Origin: an uncultured Lysobacter sp.
GTDB taxonomy: Bacteria > Pseudomonadota > Gammaproteobacteria > Xanthomonadales > Xanthomonadaceae
DNA: 64,000 nucleotides
Assembly: GCA_946480055.1 (NCBI GenBank)
Contig: CAMLID010000004.1
Span: 54,629-118,628, forward strand
Direction of reading: 5' to 3'
Shown here: positions 34,708 to 43,032 of the stretch, one piece after another
Position numbering within the stretch: the stretch's first letter is position 1
Layout: each line of letters begins with the position of its first letter
Notes under the pieces: generated by a model
Seen by the model: only the letters and a program-made list of their open reading frames with translations
Databases searched by the model: none
What the model was told of the DNA's origin: nothing
Program-made: the position numbers and the translations under genes

Positions 34708-35259
34708 TCAACGGGCTGCATAAATAGCCATTATTCGAATAGGCTCATCTACGTCAAACTCTTCCAAACCGGAAACCCCCTTTCTGGCATTCAAAAACCT
34801 CTGGGCCACCCAATAGTCGGAAAACAGCATGCTGCCGTTCAACTCACTCCTGAACGCCGTCAGGGACTGAGCACTGCCAAACAGAATTTCATTATATACC
34901 ATCGAATACTTATTATATTCCGACTCCAAAACCCCGACATCAAAGCCTAGAAAAATCCCTGCGCGCGACTCTAGAGCAAACTCATGGAAACTATTGACCT
35001 CACTTAAGTACAAAGCGCGACAATCTGCCGAGACATTTTGCAGAGTCCCGGCTTCGAGTTCAGACGCCAAACCATCGATTCCAACAATGTCCGGCCTAAT
35101 CAATCCCGGCCAAAACTCGCCCTCAAAGCCCATATAGCATCTGGACACGCCCTGAGCATCCAGGGCTCGCTGCGACGGCATCGTAGATGCAGTGGAGTAT
35201 TTTTCATCTATGAAATACAACGACCCACCAACCGCCAAGTAGCCAGACTTCCGCGCCAT
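34708..35259 (-). CDS. Hypothetical protein, candidate immunity protein of the RHS toxin
   Basis: 183 aa, cytoplasmic (no signal or membrane segment), acidic, with several aromatic clusters (YLAVGGSLYFIDEKYSTA, CYMGFEGEFWPGL, SDYWVAQRFLNARKG). No family recognised. It is the third gene of the RHS operon, 7 bp after the HTH-like gene, and is clearly AT-richer than the RHS core. Position and composition are those of polymorphic-toxin immunity genes. Which of the two downstream genes neutralises the toxin is open. Confidence 0.65.
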   Translation of the reverse strand: MARKSGYLAVGGSLYFIDEKYSTASTMPSQRALDAQGVSRCYMGFEGEFWPGLIRPDIVGIDGLASELEAGTLQNVSADCRALYLSEVNSFHEFALESRAGIFLGFDVGVLESEYNKYSMVYNEILFGSAQSLTAFRSELNGSMLFSDYWVAQRFLNARKGVSGLEEFDVDEPIRIMAIYAAR

Positions 35260-35266
35260 CGCAACT

Positions 35267-35713
35267 TTACGCTCCGTCCCCAGCAGCCATCACTCTTTGC
35301 AGCAGAGCAGTTTCAAGAATAATTTCAAGATCAGTGATCAGCTCTACCGACCAACCCTGAAGGAAATCAGGATCTCTCTCCATCGCAACCACAGCAGCTT
35401 CATCGAAGCCGATTTTCTCAGCCAGAGCCGAAGCACTCATGCCCAGGGAAGCGCGCTTCCTAGATATCAACTCATTCAACGGCTCCTCCTGGTAGTCAAT
35501 CGAGCTTCTGCCGAGCACATCTCGCAAAAGATCGACCCCAAGTACTCGGCATAGATCCATACCCTCTCTAAGCGTCAGAACGCTCACGAACTCATCTTCA
35601 TGCAGTTCAACATCTCGATACGAGTCATCCGAAATGCCTACTTCATCTGCAACTTGAGCAATAGATTTCCCGGATGCACGGCGAGCTTCAGAAAATAGTT
35701 CATTAGTCTTCAT
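35267..35713 (-). CDS. Two-domain helix-turn-helix protein in the RHS immunity position
   Basis: 148 aa with two XRE-like helix-turn-helix halves: KSIAQVADEVGISDDSYRDV (residues 16-35) and ISRKRASLGMSASALAEKIG (about residues 83-102). The start overlaps the RHS stop by 4 bp (ATGA), so it is co-translated with the toxin. It may be an immunity protein built on the HTH fold, or a regulator of the toxin operon. Confidence 0.75.
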   Translation of the reverse strand: MKTNELFSEARRASGKSIAQVADEVGISDDSYRDVELHEDEFVSVLTLREGMDLCRVLGVDLLRDVLGRSSIDYQEEPLNELISRKRASLGMSASALAEKIGFDEAAVVAMERDPDFLQGWSVELITDLEIILETALLQRVMAAGDGA

Positions 35714-38700
35714 GGCACGAATATAGGCACTCGAATTGGAGTAAGAACAGGGCGCGGGACACGAACGCCTCCCGGATAATACTCAGGAATCACATAGAAC
35801 CCATCAACCATGGTGCCGTCACGGGCTTTCCAATCTTCAGCGGTAATTGGCCTAACCGGAGCCTCTTTCCAATCAAATCCTGGTGCATCTCCATTAGGAT
35901 CATCTGGGCATTGATCGGCCTTCGGTGGACGTTTCTGATTTGGCCATGTCTTTTTAGAGTTTGGAGGCCACCGCCCCTGATCTTTACCGTCAGGCCCTTG
36001 AATATCCCAATGCCGCCAATGCCCGCGATCTTCATGATGAGGAATCCATTTCCTACCCAGCGGATCAACGATATACCTCGTGCCATCAGGGAATAGCGTG
36101 CGAAGCCACACCTTCCCATTGAATCCAGGCGGGTTCGGAGGGCCATCCCCTATCGCCAAACCAAATTGATCTATAGATCTAGCGGGGCGTGATGCTGCAT
36201 AAGCGTATGCACTTATGCCGCCGGCCAGCCCAATCGGATCCGACTGCACATACCGCCCACTTCCCGCATCGTAATCCCGGAAGTAGTTGTAGTTCAGGCC
36301 GGTGGCCGCGTCGTATCGCTGTCCCGGAAACCGCATATCGAGCACGAAGTTCGTGCTGTCCAAATCCGGGTCCTGATTCGGCGGACTGTTGCCGAAGGCT
36401 TCGCCCTGTAGCGCCCAGGTCCAGATGGCGACGTCGCGGGTGCGGTCGATGACGGCGCGCGGGGTGCCGAGGTGGTCGGGTTCGATGTAGTGCAGTTTCT
36501 GGTTGGCGCCGCTGCCGGCCAGCAATCCGACCGGCAAGTCATCGAGCCAGATCGCTTGCTGCAGCACAGCGCCGTTGTGGTCGTAGTCGCCCAGCCAGCG
36601 GCCGGATTCGTCGTAGACGGTGTAGGTGTTGACCGCCGGCGTGCCGCCGCTGCCGTCGGGATTGCCGGGGACGGCCGGGATGGTCGAGAGCACGCGTTCG
36701 CCTAGAGCGTTGTAGGCGTAGCCGCGCACGATAGTGCCGCCCTGCTGCACGCTGCTCATCCGGTCGTCTTCGGCGTAGTTGAACTGTTTCGCGGAGCCGC
36801 CGATGGCCGTGGTGTTGCCGACGCCGTCGTAAGTCCGCGCGACGCTGCCCACCGAACTCAGGCGATGGCTGCTGCCGGGGTACGCGAAGTGGGTGGTGAT
36901 GCCGCCGTGCAGCAGGCTGGTGCGGTTGCCGGTGGCGTCGTAGGTGTAGGTCTCGATCGGCGTGCTGCTGGGGCCGTCGCGCAGGATCGTGAGGCGACCC
37001 AGATTGTCGTAGTCGTAGCGGGCCAGGAACGCGCTCTGCAATCCGTCCTTGAGTTCGGTCAGCTGGCCGGCGGCGTCGTAGCCGTAGTGCAGCGACAGGC
37101 CGCCGCTGGCGTTGTCCTGCAGCGTGCTGGGCCGGTAGTCGAGATCGTGCTGGCGCGCCAGGGTGCGGCCGTTGCCGTAGACCCAGCCCACCGCAGGACC
37201 GAAGGGGGCGTAGCCGGTCTGGTTGAGCAGCACCGTGCGGCTGCCGCCGGCCGGGGTCACGCCGACTTCGGTGATGCGGCCCTGGATGTTGCGCACGTAG
37301 TCGACCACGGCGCCGTCGGGGTAGTTCACCGTCTTCAGGTCGCCCGCGGCGGTGTAGCTGTAGTTCACCATGAAGAAGCGGCCGCCGACGATCTGCATCT
37401 TGGTTTCGACCTGGCCGAAGCGGTCGTAGCAGTAGCGCGTCGTGGCGCCGAAGTTCTTGGTGGTGGCGGTCAACCGGCCCTGCGCGAACGAGGCCTGGCC
37501 GCCGCAGCCGGTGTTGAAGCCGTCGTATTGATAGACGATGTCGTTGCCGCCGCTGGTCGCCAGCATCGACACCGAGGTCAGACGGTTGAGCGCGTCGTAA
37601 TCGTAGGTGTGCGCCTGGGTATCGTTGGCGTCCTGGCGGCTGTCGAGGTTGCCGGCGCTGTCGTAGCCGTACTGGGTCAGCCCGGTGTCCGGGCTGGTGA
37701 GCTGGGTGACGTCGCCGAAGCCGTTGTAGGCGTAAGCGGTGTTCAGTCCCTTGGGATCGGTGACCTGGGTGACCTGATCCAGGGCGTCGTACTGGTACAG
37801 GGTTTCGGCGGCGATGCCGCCCGGGTCCTGCACGGTGCGCGAGATCCGGTTGAGCGGGTCGTAGTCGTGGTCGACCACGCGGCTGAGCGGGTCGGTGACC
37901 AGGTTGGGGTTGCCGTCGGCGTCGTAGCTGGTGCCGGTGATGTGGTTGCCGGCGTCCAGCTGCTGGGTCTGTTCGCCCAGGCTGTTGTAGACACGCGAGA
38001 GCGTGCGGCGCAGGGAGTTGCCGCTGTCCTTGGTGTCTTCCTTAGTGCGGTTGCCGGCCGCGTCCAGGGTGTAATGGATGGTGTTGCCGGCGTTGTCGGT
38101 GACATCGGTCAGGCGCTGGGCGGCGTCGTAGGTAAAGCCGATGTAGCTGCCGTCCGGCTGCGTCAGGCGCTGCACCAGGCCGGTGGGTTCGTAGATGGCG
38201 CGGGTGATGCGGTCGTCGGTCTCGCTGCCGGCATTGGGGCCGCGCACCTTGGTGGCGGTCAGCCAGCCGCGCGGGTGGTACTCGTAGTCGGTGACCACGC
38301 CGCCGATGTCCTTGAGCGACAACACCCGGCCCTGGGCGTCGTACTGCAGGATCTCGGTCACCTGCCCCAGCGCGTTGGTGGTCTTCCACAGGTCGCCCTT
38401 GCGGTGCGGGCAGGTCGTGGGCGCGGACGCGCAGCCGGCGTCGTCGCTGGGGTAGTAGGCGTAGGCGGTGACGTCGCTGACGTCGGTGCGCGGGCCGTCG
38501 ACCGACTTCAGCAGACCCAGCAGCGGGCAGGTGCTGTTGCTGGCGGCGACATCGGCCGCTTCGCAGTAGGCATAGGCCGTGGTGCGGGTGGCGTTGCTGA
38601 CGGTGTCGCGCACCGCGACCGAAGTCGGTTGCTGGCGTGCGTTGCGAACGATGCGGGTTTCGCGGTTGCCGACCAGGCTCATCAGCACGCGGTTGGTCGC

Positions 38701-40467
38701 CAATTCCGAACGCTGCTCGGTGGTCCGCGCCTGCGCGGTGCCCTGGGCCTCGACCACCGTGTGCACGCGCACCGGCAGGCCGGAGACGGTGTCGGTGATC
38801 TCGGCGTACTGGTGCTTGGTCACCGTGCCGTTGCGGTCGGTGACGGTGTCGAGGCGGCGGCGGAAGTCGGTGGTTTCGGGGTAGTAGGTGGTGCTGAGGG
38901 TGCCGGCGCTGTTGGCGACGGAGGCGACCTTGCGCGGCGCGCCGCTGGGCGGCGTGGCGGTGAGGGCGTAGGTGTTGACGCGGCCGAGCGCATTGGTGGC
39001 CTCGGCCGTGCCGCCGGCGGTGTAATTGAGCAGCAAGCCGGCGCCTGCGCCTTGCAGCTCGCTGTATTCCACGCGGCCCTTGGTGTCGTAGGTGTAGCTG
39101 CTCAGGCGGCGGCCGTCCTCGGCGGTGACGCCGGTCAGCAGCATCGGCGCATTGGACTGGCTGTAGTGGTAGCCCAGCTGCGCGCCGCCGTTGTACGTCG
39201 CCGTTTGCACTTGCCCGAGCGAGGTATAGCCGTAGCTCGCCAGCACCGTGCCGCCGGAGCTGATCGACGCCACCGGCGCGGCGCCCTTGCCGGAGGCATA
39301 GGCGAAATCGAGCGTGCGGCCGCTGCTGTGCGCGATGCTCGTCAGCCGCTTGAGCGCGTCGTAGCTGTAGCTCAGGGCGGTGCCGTCGTCGTAGCGTTGC
39401 TCCAGCAGCCGGCCTTCGGCGTCGAAGGTGAGCACGCGGTCGGCGCGATAGAGCTTCCAGTCGGCGCCGGACGCGAGCAAACGGTCGCCGCTGCCGTCGG
39501 CCGCCTCATAGGCCGCGCCCACCGGCTTGAACGCGATCTGCGCGCCATTGCCCTCGATCAGCCCGTAGTGCACGGTCGAGTTGCCGCTGGCCGGATCGGT
39601 GCCGATGGTCATCCGGATGTTGTGCGAATGGGTCCAACCGCCGCCGAAGCCGCCGCCCGCGGCGGAGCCGCCCGAGTGGTAGCTGCGCTGAAAGGCGACC
39701 CAACCCAGGTCGAAATCGAGGGTGGACTCGGTCTTGGCGCCGCTGGTGGTCTGGCAGCCTTCCTCAGACGGGCAGACGCGGGCGGGGGCGCTGGCGTAGG
39801 TCATCTCCGAGCCGGGCACGCCCGCACACGCCTGCTTGGCCGCGCTCCAGGCATGCACGATGATGTTGGGGCACTGGATCGAGCGGGCGCGCAGGATGGA
39901 GCTGTTCTCGTTGACGCTGATGCAACCGCCATTGAAGGCAATCGAATAGCTGGCGGTGTAGTCGGCCAGTTCTTGGAGGCTCTGGCCATTGCTCCAACTG
40001 CCTTGAACTTGCCAGTTGGGCGATACCGTCACCACGGTGGACGCCGGGCAGCCCTGCCCCACGCTTTCCGCATCCAGGCGCTGCTTGATCTGATCGACCA
40101 TCATCTGCAGCGTCGCGTTGGGCAGCGGCGGATCGAATGTGCCCTGGTGGCTCCACTCACCCACCACCGGTGGCACGCGCTCGAACTCGTATTGATAGAT
40201 CGTGCGGTCGTCCAGCACGGTCTGTTTGGTGACTTCGAAACTGAAGGGGCCGTAGGGCACGGAGAAGGCGTGCAGGCTCTCCAGATCCTGTTGCACGGCG
40301 CGCTCGGTGGCGTGCGGGCCGTTGAAGGCGAAGTCGCTGACCCAGACTTGCCCGATCTCCTGCGCGGACGCCGCACCGCTCAGCAAGCACAACGAAGCCA
40401 GCGCCGCGGCAGCCAAACGCCTGCGCGCAGCGGTGGAGCGGTGGCGGCCCATTCCTTCGAAACCCAT
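35710..40467 (-). CDS. Secreted RHS/YD-repeat polymorphic toxin
   Basis: 1585 aa. Residues 1-35 are a Sec-type signal peptide (LAAAALASLCLLSGAASAQ). Residues 36-240 form a Cys/Trp-containing N-terminal domain. DUF6531-like LDFDLGWVAFQRSYHSGG follows. YD repeats (GYDSAGNLDSR, RYDYDNLGRLT and many more) run to about 1330. The RHS core HYIEPDHLGTPR ... YFRDYDAGSGRYVQSDPIGL ends near 1420. The last 155 residues are a variable tail, AT-richer than the core, with WIPHHEDRGHWRHWD as a possible His-based nuclease centre. The toxin family is not recognised. It lacks a PAAR or VgrG-binding domain, so Sec export rather than type VI delivery is suggested. Confidence 0.85.
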   Translation of the reverse strand: MGFEGMGRHRSTAARRRLAAAALASLCLLSGAASAQEIGQVWVSDFAFNGPHATERAVQQDLESLHAFSVPYGPFSFEVTKQTVLDDRTIYQYEFERVPPVVGEWSHQGTFDPPLPNATLQMMVDQIKQRLDAESVGQGCPASTVVTVSPNWQVQGSWSNGQSLQELADYTASYSIAFNGGCISVNENSSILRARSIQCPNIIVHAWSAAKQACAGVPGSEMTYASAPARVCPSEEGCQTTSGAKTESTLDFDLGWVAFQRSYHSGGSAAGGGFGGGWTHSHNIRMTIGTDPASGNSTVHYGLIEGNGAQIAFKPVGAAYEAADGSGDRLLASGADWKLYRADRVLTFDAEGRLLEQRYDDGTALSYSYDALKRLTSIAHSSGRTLDFAYASGKGAAPVASISSGGTVLASYGYTSLGQVQTATYNGGAQLGYHYSQSNAPMLLTGVTAEDGRRLSSYTYDTKGRVEYSELQGAGAGLLLNYTAGGTAEATNALGRVNTYALTATPPSGAPRKVASVANSAGTLSTTYYPETTDFRRRLDTVTDRNGTVTKHQYAEITDTVSGLPVRVHTVVEAQGTAQARTTEQRSELATNRVLMSLVGNRETRIVRNARQQPTSVAVRDTVSNATRTTAYAYCEAADVAASNSTCPLLGLLKSVDGPRTDVSDVTAYAYYPSDDAGCASAPTTCPHRKGDLWKTTNALGQVTEILQYDAQGRVLSLKDIGGVVTDYEYHPRGWLTATKVRGPNAGSETDDRITRAIYEPTGLVQRLTQPDGSYIGFTYDAAQRLTDVTDNAGNTIHYTLDAAGNRTKEDTKDSGNSLRRTLSRVYNSLGEQTQQLDAGNHITGTSYDADGNPNLVTDPLSRVVDHDYDPLNRISRTVQDPGGIAAETLYQYDALDQVTQVTDPKGLNTAYAYNGFGDVTQLTSPDTGLTQYGYDSAGNLDSRQDANDTQAHTYDYDALNRLTSVSMLATSGGNDIVYQYDGFNTGCGGQASFAQGRLTATTKNFGATTRYCYDRFGQVETKMQIVGGRFFMVNYSYTAAGDLKTVNYPDGAVVDYVRNIQGRITEVGVTPAGGSRTVLLNQTGYAPFGPAVGWVYGNGRTLARQHDLDYRPSTLQDNASGGLSLHYGYDAAGQLTELKDGLQSAFLARYDYDNLGRLTILRDGPSSTPIETYTYDATGNRTSLLHGGITTHFAYPGSSHRLSSVGSVARTYDGVGNTTAIGGSAKQFNYAEDDRMSSVQQGGTIVRGYAYNALGERVLSTIPAVPGNPDGSGGTPAVNTYTVYDESGRWLGDYDHNGAVLQQAIWLDDLPVGLLAGSGANQKLHYIEPDHLGTPRAVIDRTRDVAIWTWALQGEAFGNSPPNQDPDLDSTNFVLDMRFPGQRYDAATGLNYNYFRDYDAGSGRYVQSDPIGLAGGISAYAYAASRPARSIDQFGLAIGDGPPNPPGFNGKVWLRTLFPDGTRYIVDPLGRKWIPHHEDRGHWRHWDIQGPDGKDQGRWPPNSKKTWPNQKRPPKADQCPDDPNGDAPGFDWKEAPVRPITAEDWKARDGTMVDGFYVIPEYYPGGVRVPRPVLTPIRVPIFVP

Positions 40468-40974
40468 ACCATCCCCTTGTCTTTGTAGTTGTTACTTACT
40501 GCGGGTGTTGTTGCGAACCGCTGCGACCGGCCGCGACAGCGGCAGTGCCGTGCGCGAGCGGTTGCGGTGCGATAAAGGCTTATCAGCGCCGCGGATGCGG
40601 GCCAGGCGGCCAGACTGCGGACGAATTCGGACAGCTCCGAGACAGGCGCGCGACGGACGCGCGACCTGCGGCGAATCGTTGCGATGGGGCCGACGACGAA
40701 CGGCCGGCCGATCCACACTCCGTATGCATCACTGCTTCGCTCCCCTGTGGGCTGCAGCGGTTCCTTTGCGTCGCCGCGCGCGGGAATGGCCCGGGGCGAC
40801 GTGGGGCCAGCATCTACAGCGCCGAGTGCGCCGTCAAGTGCTGCGCCCAAGCTTCAAACCTGCTTGAAGTGTGCCGGCAGGCCGGGGCGCCCGACACCGC
40901 AAACGCAAGTTGCGACGGCGCCGCCGCTACCGATCGCGGCGTGCCAAAAAGCACCATCGGTAAACCAAAAAGAC

Positions 40975-41352
40975 ATTCCGGAAGGCGGCCGGGTCTTTCC
41001 CGATAACGATGAAGTGATTCCGGAATCACTGGCCCGCCTTCGCGAATACGATCCAGCCCTTCGCGAACAGGTCGAACGCTTTCGCGAAAGCCGCGCGGGT
41101 GTTCCGGAAAGCGGCGGCGGCCTTCGCGTAGCCGACGCGGCCCTTCGCGAATCCCCCCGGCGCATTACGGAAGGCCGTCGGCGGCTTCGGTCATACGGGA
41201 AGGACTTACGCGAAGCCGGCGCCGGCCTTCGCGAATCGCCGCGGCGCCTTACGGAAGACCGGCGGAGGCTTCGGTAATGCGGCAAGGCCTTACGCGAAGC
41301 CCACGCCGGCCTTCGCGAAGGCGCGCGCGCCCTTCCGATAAGGCCGCCAAGG
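40975..41352 (+). repeat. 21-bp periodic array with palindromic cores (18 units)
   Basis: Eighteen contiguous units in exact 21-bp register. Each unit opens with a variant of NTTCGCGAA or NTTCCGGAA. The core TTCGCGAA is perfect at 41038, 41059, 41080, 41143, 41227 and 41311; TTCCGGAA is perfect at 40975, 41017 and 41101. The other 12 bases vary. From 41143 a higher-order 84-bp (four-unit) repeat appears: units at 41164, 41185, 41206 and 41227 resemble those at 41248, 41269, 41290 and 41311. In the plus strand it reads as heptads (LREYDPA, LREQVER, FRESRAG), but a TAA in the unit at 41269 breaks that frame while the array continues. It lies 508 bp upstream of the RHS start. Confidence 0.9.
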
Positions 41353-41433
41353 ATCAGCACCCGGTCAACGTGCCTTCCGTTAGGCAGGCACCCCGTTAGC
41401 CCATACACGAACGGCGAGCCAAAACCGGGAGGA

Positions 41434-41596
41434 CAAAACCGGGACACCCACTATGCGGACCCGACGTCTTCAGCCCTAGCGGCACGCCTGCTGCCCGAGC
41501 TTCTCGAAAAGTATGGTGCCCCACCCTTCCATAACAGTCTCACTCCCGAACAAGCCGGAGGCGGGCGACTAAAGGAAAGTGGATGTCCCGATCTTC
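41434..41596. mobile_element. MITE-like element, subfamily B (copy 6)
   Basis: Ends AAAACCGGGACACCCACTAT and GTGGATGTCCCGATCTTC. The interior is nearly identical to copies 5 and 9. It is preceded by a second AAAACCGGGA (41421), as if the left end had been duplicated. It separates the 21-bp array from the GNAT cassette. Confidence 0.75.
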
Positions 41597-41634
41597 CGAC
41601 TATTTACACACCTCAGATTTAATGTCTACTTAGA

Positions 41635-41641
41635 GTTAGGC
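41635..41641 (+). other. Integron core site GTTAGGC upstream of the GNAT gene
   Basis: GTTAGGC is the canonical R' core at which cassettes join. It sits 16 bp before the GNAT start, in the orientation expected for the 5' boundary of a cassette whose attC is at 42248. Confidence 0.5.
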
Positions 41642-41656
41642 GTCATAGGACTCGTC

Positions 41657-42223
41657 ATGCAATCAGCTACTCACCCGTCCATTAACCTCGTCGAGGCGCA
41701 GGAATTTGATCAATTCCTGGCCTATATAAACGATCACCTCTCTGACAATGGCAGTAGCGGCACGTACTTTCAGCCGTTGCCGCGGAAAGAATCCACTTTC
41801 CCACCAGAACGAGCTGTCGCCTTTCGCTCTGGACTCGCCCTACCTGTGGGTCAGGCCGGTTGGCGTCGCCTTTGGGTTGCCCGCAATTTGGACGACCAAA
41901 TCGTCGGGCACATCGACCTTAGGTCTCATGCCGAGCGGTTTGCCGAGCATCGTTGCCTGCTTGGCATGGGCGTCGATCGGCAGCACCGAAAGATCGGCCT
42001 CGGCAGGAGGCTCATTGAGCACGCGGAAGAGTGGGCGAATGAGTCACTCGAATGGATTGATCTTCAGGTTCTTTCCATCAATCGAGAGGCCATACGGCTA
42101 TACGAACGATCTGGCTTCAAGAAGATCGGTGAAACCCCCGAAATGTTCAGGATCGATGACCAGAACCTCTCATACACCGCCATGACCAAAGCTCTCAGCA
42201 AAGTCCGCGCCAATGACGCGTAA
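41657..42223 (+). CDS. GNAT family N-acetyltransferase, integron-cassette type
   Basis: 188 aa. The acetyl-CoA loop is GMGVDRQHRKIGLGRRLIEH (R/Q-x-x-G-x-G form), followed by LQVLSINREAIRLYERSGFK, the conserved late helix and strand of GNAT enzymes. It acetylates an amine on an unknown substrate. Bounded by GTTAGGC at 41635 and a partial attC at 42248, it has the form of a single-gene cassette; GNATs are frequent cassette genes. Confidence 0.85.
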   Translation: MQSATHPSINLVEAQEFDQFLAYINDHLSDNGSSGTYFQPLPRKESTFPPERAVAFRSGLALPVGQAGWRRLWVARNLDDQIVGHIDLRSHAERFAEHRCLLGMGVDRQHRKIGLGRRLIEHAEEWANESLEWIDLQVLSINREAIRLYERSGFKKIGETPEMFRIDDQNLSYTAMTKALSKVRANDA

Positions 42224-42247
42224 CCCCGATTTGGGTATCAAGAGTGC

Positions 42248-42276
42248 GCTCTAACAACTCGTTCAAGCCGAACCGC
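42248..42276 (+). other. Interrupted attC site of the GNAT cassette
   Basis: CTCTAACAACTCGTTCAAGC followed by CGAACCGC is the left half of a Xanthomonas-type attC, closer to consensus than the other sites here. It ends where the RAYT-type element (GGGGTCAGGTACATT) begins. The right half is missing. Confidence 0.6.
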
Positions 42277-42286
42277 AAGGTTAATG

Positions 42287-42812
42287 GGGTCAGGTACATT
42301 TCCGACGGTCCACAGAGTAGTACTCCGATAGCCCGCCATCGACATGCATCGCATCCTGGGATCGAGCCCGCAGTGAGCGCCACGGTCGCAGCGGCACACT
42401 GTGGGAAGGACGATTTAAATCCGCACTGGTCGGCAGCGAGTCTTACGCCCTCGCCTGCTACCGCTACATCGAACTCAATCCGGTCCACGCGGGCATGACG
42501 GCCCCTCCGACGGACTATCCCTGGTCCAGCTATCGATGCAACGCGCTGGGCGCGTTCGAGGCGCGCATCAAAGCGCACCCGAGCCACCTGCAATTGGGAG
42601 CCGCCGACGCAAACCGACAGAGCGCCTACCGCGACCTAGTAGCCAACGGCCTGAGCCGAGAGGAAGCAGACGCCCTTCGATTGCATACACAGCAACAGCG
42701 CGTCTGGGGCGATGATCGTTTCCGGGCGCAAATCGAAGCGTTGACTCAAAGAACAGTGACGGTCAGGCCGCGAGGGCAGCCGAGCACAGCGCGCAAATGA
42801 ACCTGACTCCTT
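42287..42812. mobile_element. Decayed REP-associated (RAYT) transposase element
   Basis: Inverted ends GGGGTCAGGTACATTT (from 42287) and AAATGAACCTGACTCC (to about 42812) flank a truncated Y1 transposase reading frame. Ends of this GGGGTCAGGT type are common around Xanthomonadaceae RAYT genes. The element lies inside the GNAT attC. Confidence 0.65.
42357..42800 (+). pseudogene. REP-associated tyrosine transposase (RAYT), 5'-truncated
   Basis: The frame includes RHGRSGTLWEGRFKSALVGS, then ACYRYIELNPVHAGM and YPWSSYRCNALG, the conserved C-terminal half of Y1_Tnp/RAYT proteins (the W-E-GR-K-S and YIELNPVRAGM motifs). The N-terminal HUH metal site and the preceding part are gone. The C-terminal 100 residues are intact to the stop at 42800. 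Confidence 0.75.
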
Positions 42813-42844
42813 TGATCACGGAGGGAACGGCTTCGGGCCTAGAA

Positions 42845-42866
42845 GAAAGTGGGTGTCCCGACCTTC
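42845..42866. repeat. MITE-like element, solitary right end (copy 7)
   Basis: GAAAGTGGGTGTCCCGACC is an intact right terminal repeat, preceded by GGCTTCGGGCCTAGAA. The left part has been lost at the junction with the RAYT element. Confidence 0.6.
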
Positions 42867-42909
42867 CGATACTCATCAGGCGTTGACTCGTGGGCGCAGA
42901 GCGTCTGGC

Positions 42910-43005
42910 GACAAACCGGGGCACCGCTATCCGGCCCCGGCCGTCTTGAGCTCTAGCCGCACGCTTGCCGCCATAGCTTCTGGAAGCATTCTTCGCGGAC
43001 GCGAG
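42910..43005. repeat. MITE-like element, subfamily B left-part remnant (copy 8)
   Basis: AAACCGGGGCACCGCTAT and GGCCGTCTTGAGCTCTAGCC match the left third of subfamily B with more changes than copies 5, 6 and 9. The right end is not found. Confidence 0.5.
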
Positions 43006-43032
43006 GGGCGGAAAAACCACCGAAGGAGGGAG

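Noticed and set aside
36865..40488. A 1207-codon open frame antisense to the RHS gene
   Set aside because: GC-rich YD repeats keep the opposite strand open. Its translation is low-complexity Val/Ala/Gly/Arg with no domain, and the RHS frame is clearly the real one.
40684..41277. A heptad-repeat protein encoded by the 21-bp array on the plus strand
   Set aside because: The frame stops inside the array while the repeat continues three more units, and no ribosome binding site was evident. Kept as an alternative, not annotated.
40975..41352. A CRISPR array
   Set aside because: Unit length is 21 bp with no alternation of constant repeat and unique spacer, the conserved part is only 8-9 bp, and no cas gene is near.
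40854..41447. A 197-codon minus-strand Arg/Ser-rich frame through the array
   Set aside because: Any phase stays open because 21 is a multiple of three. Composition is that of GC-rich noncoding translation.
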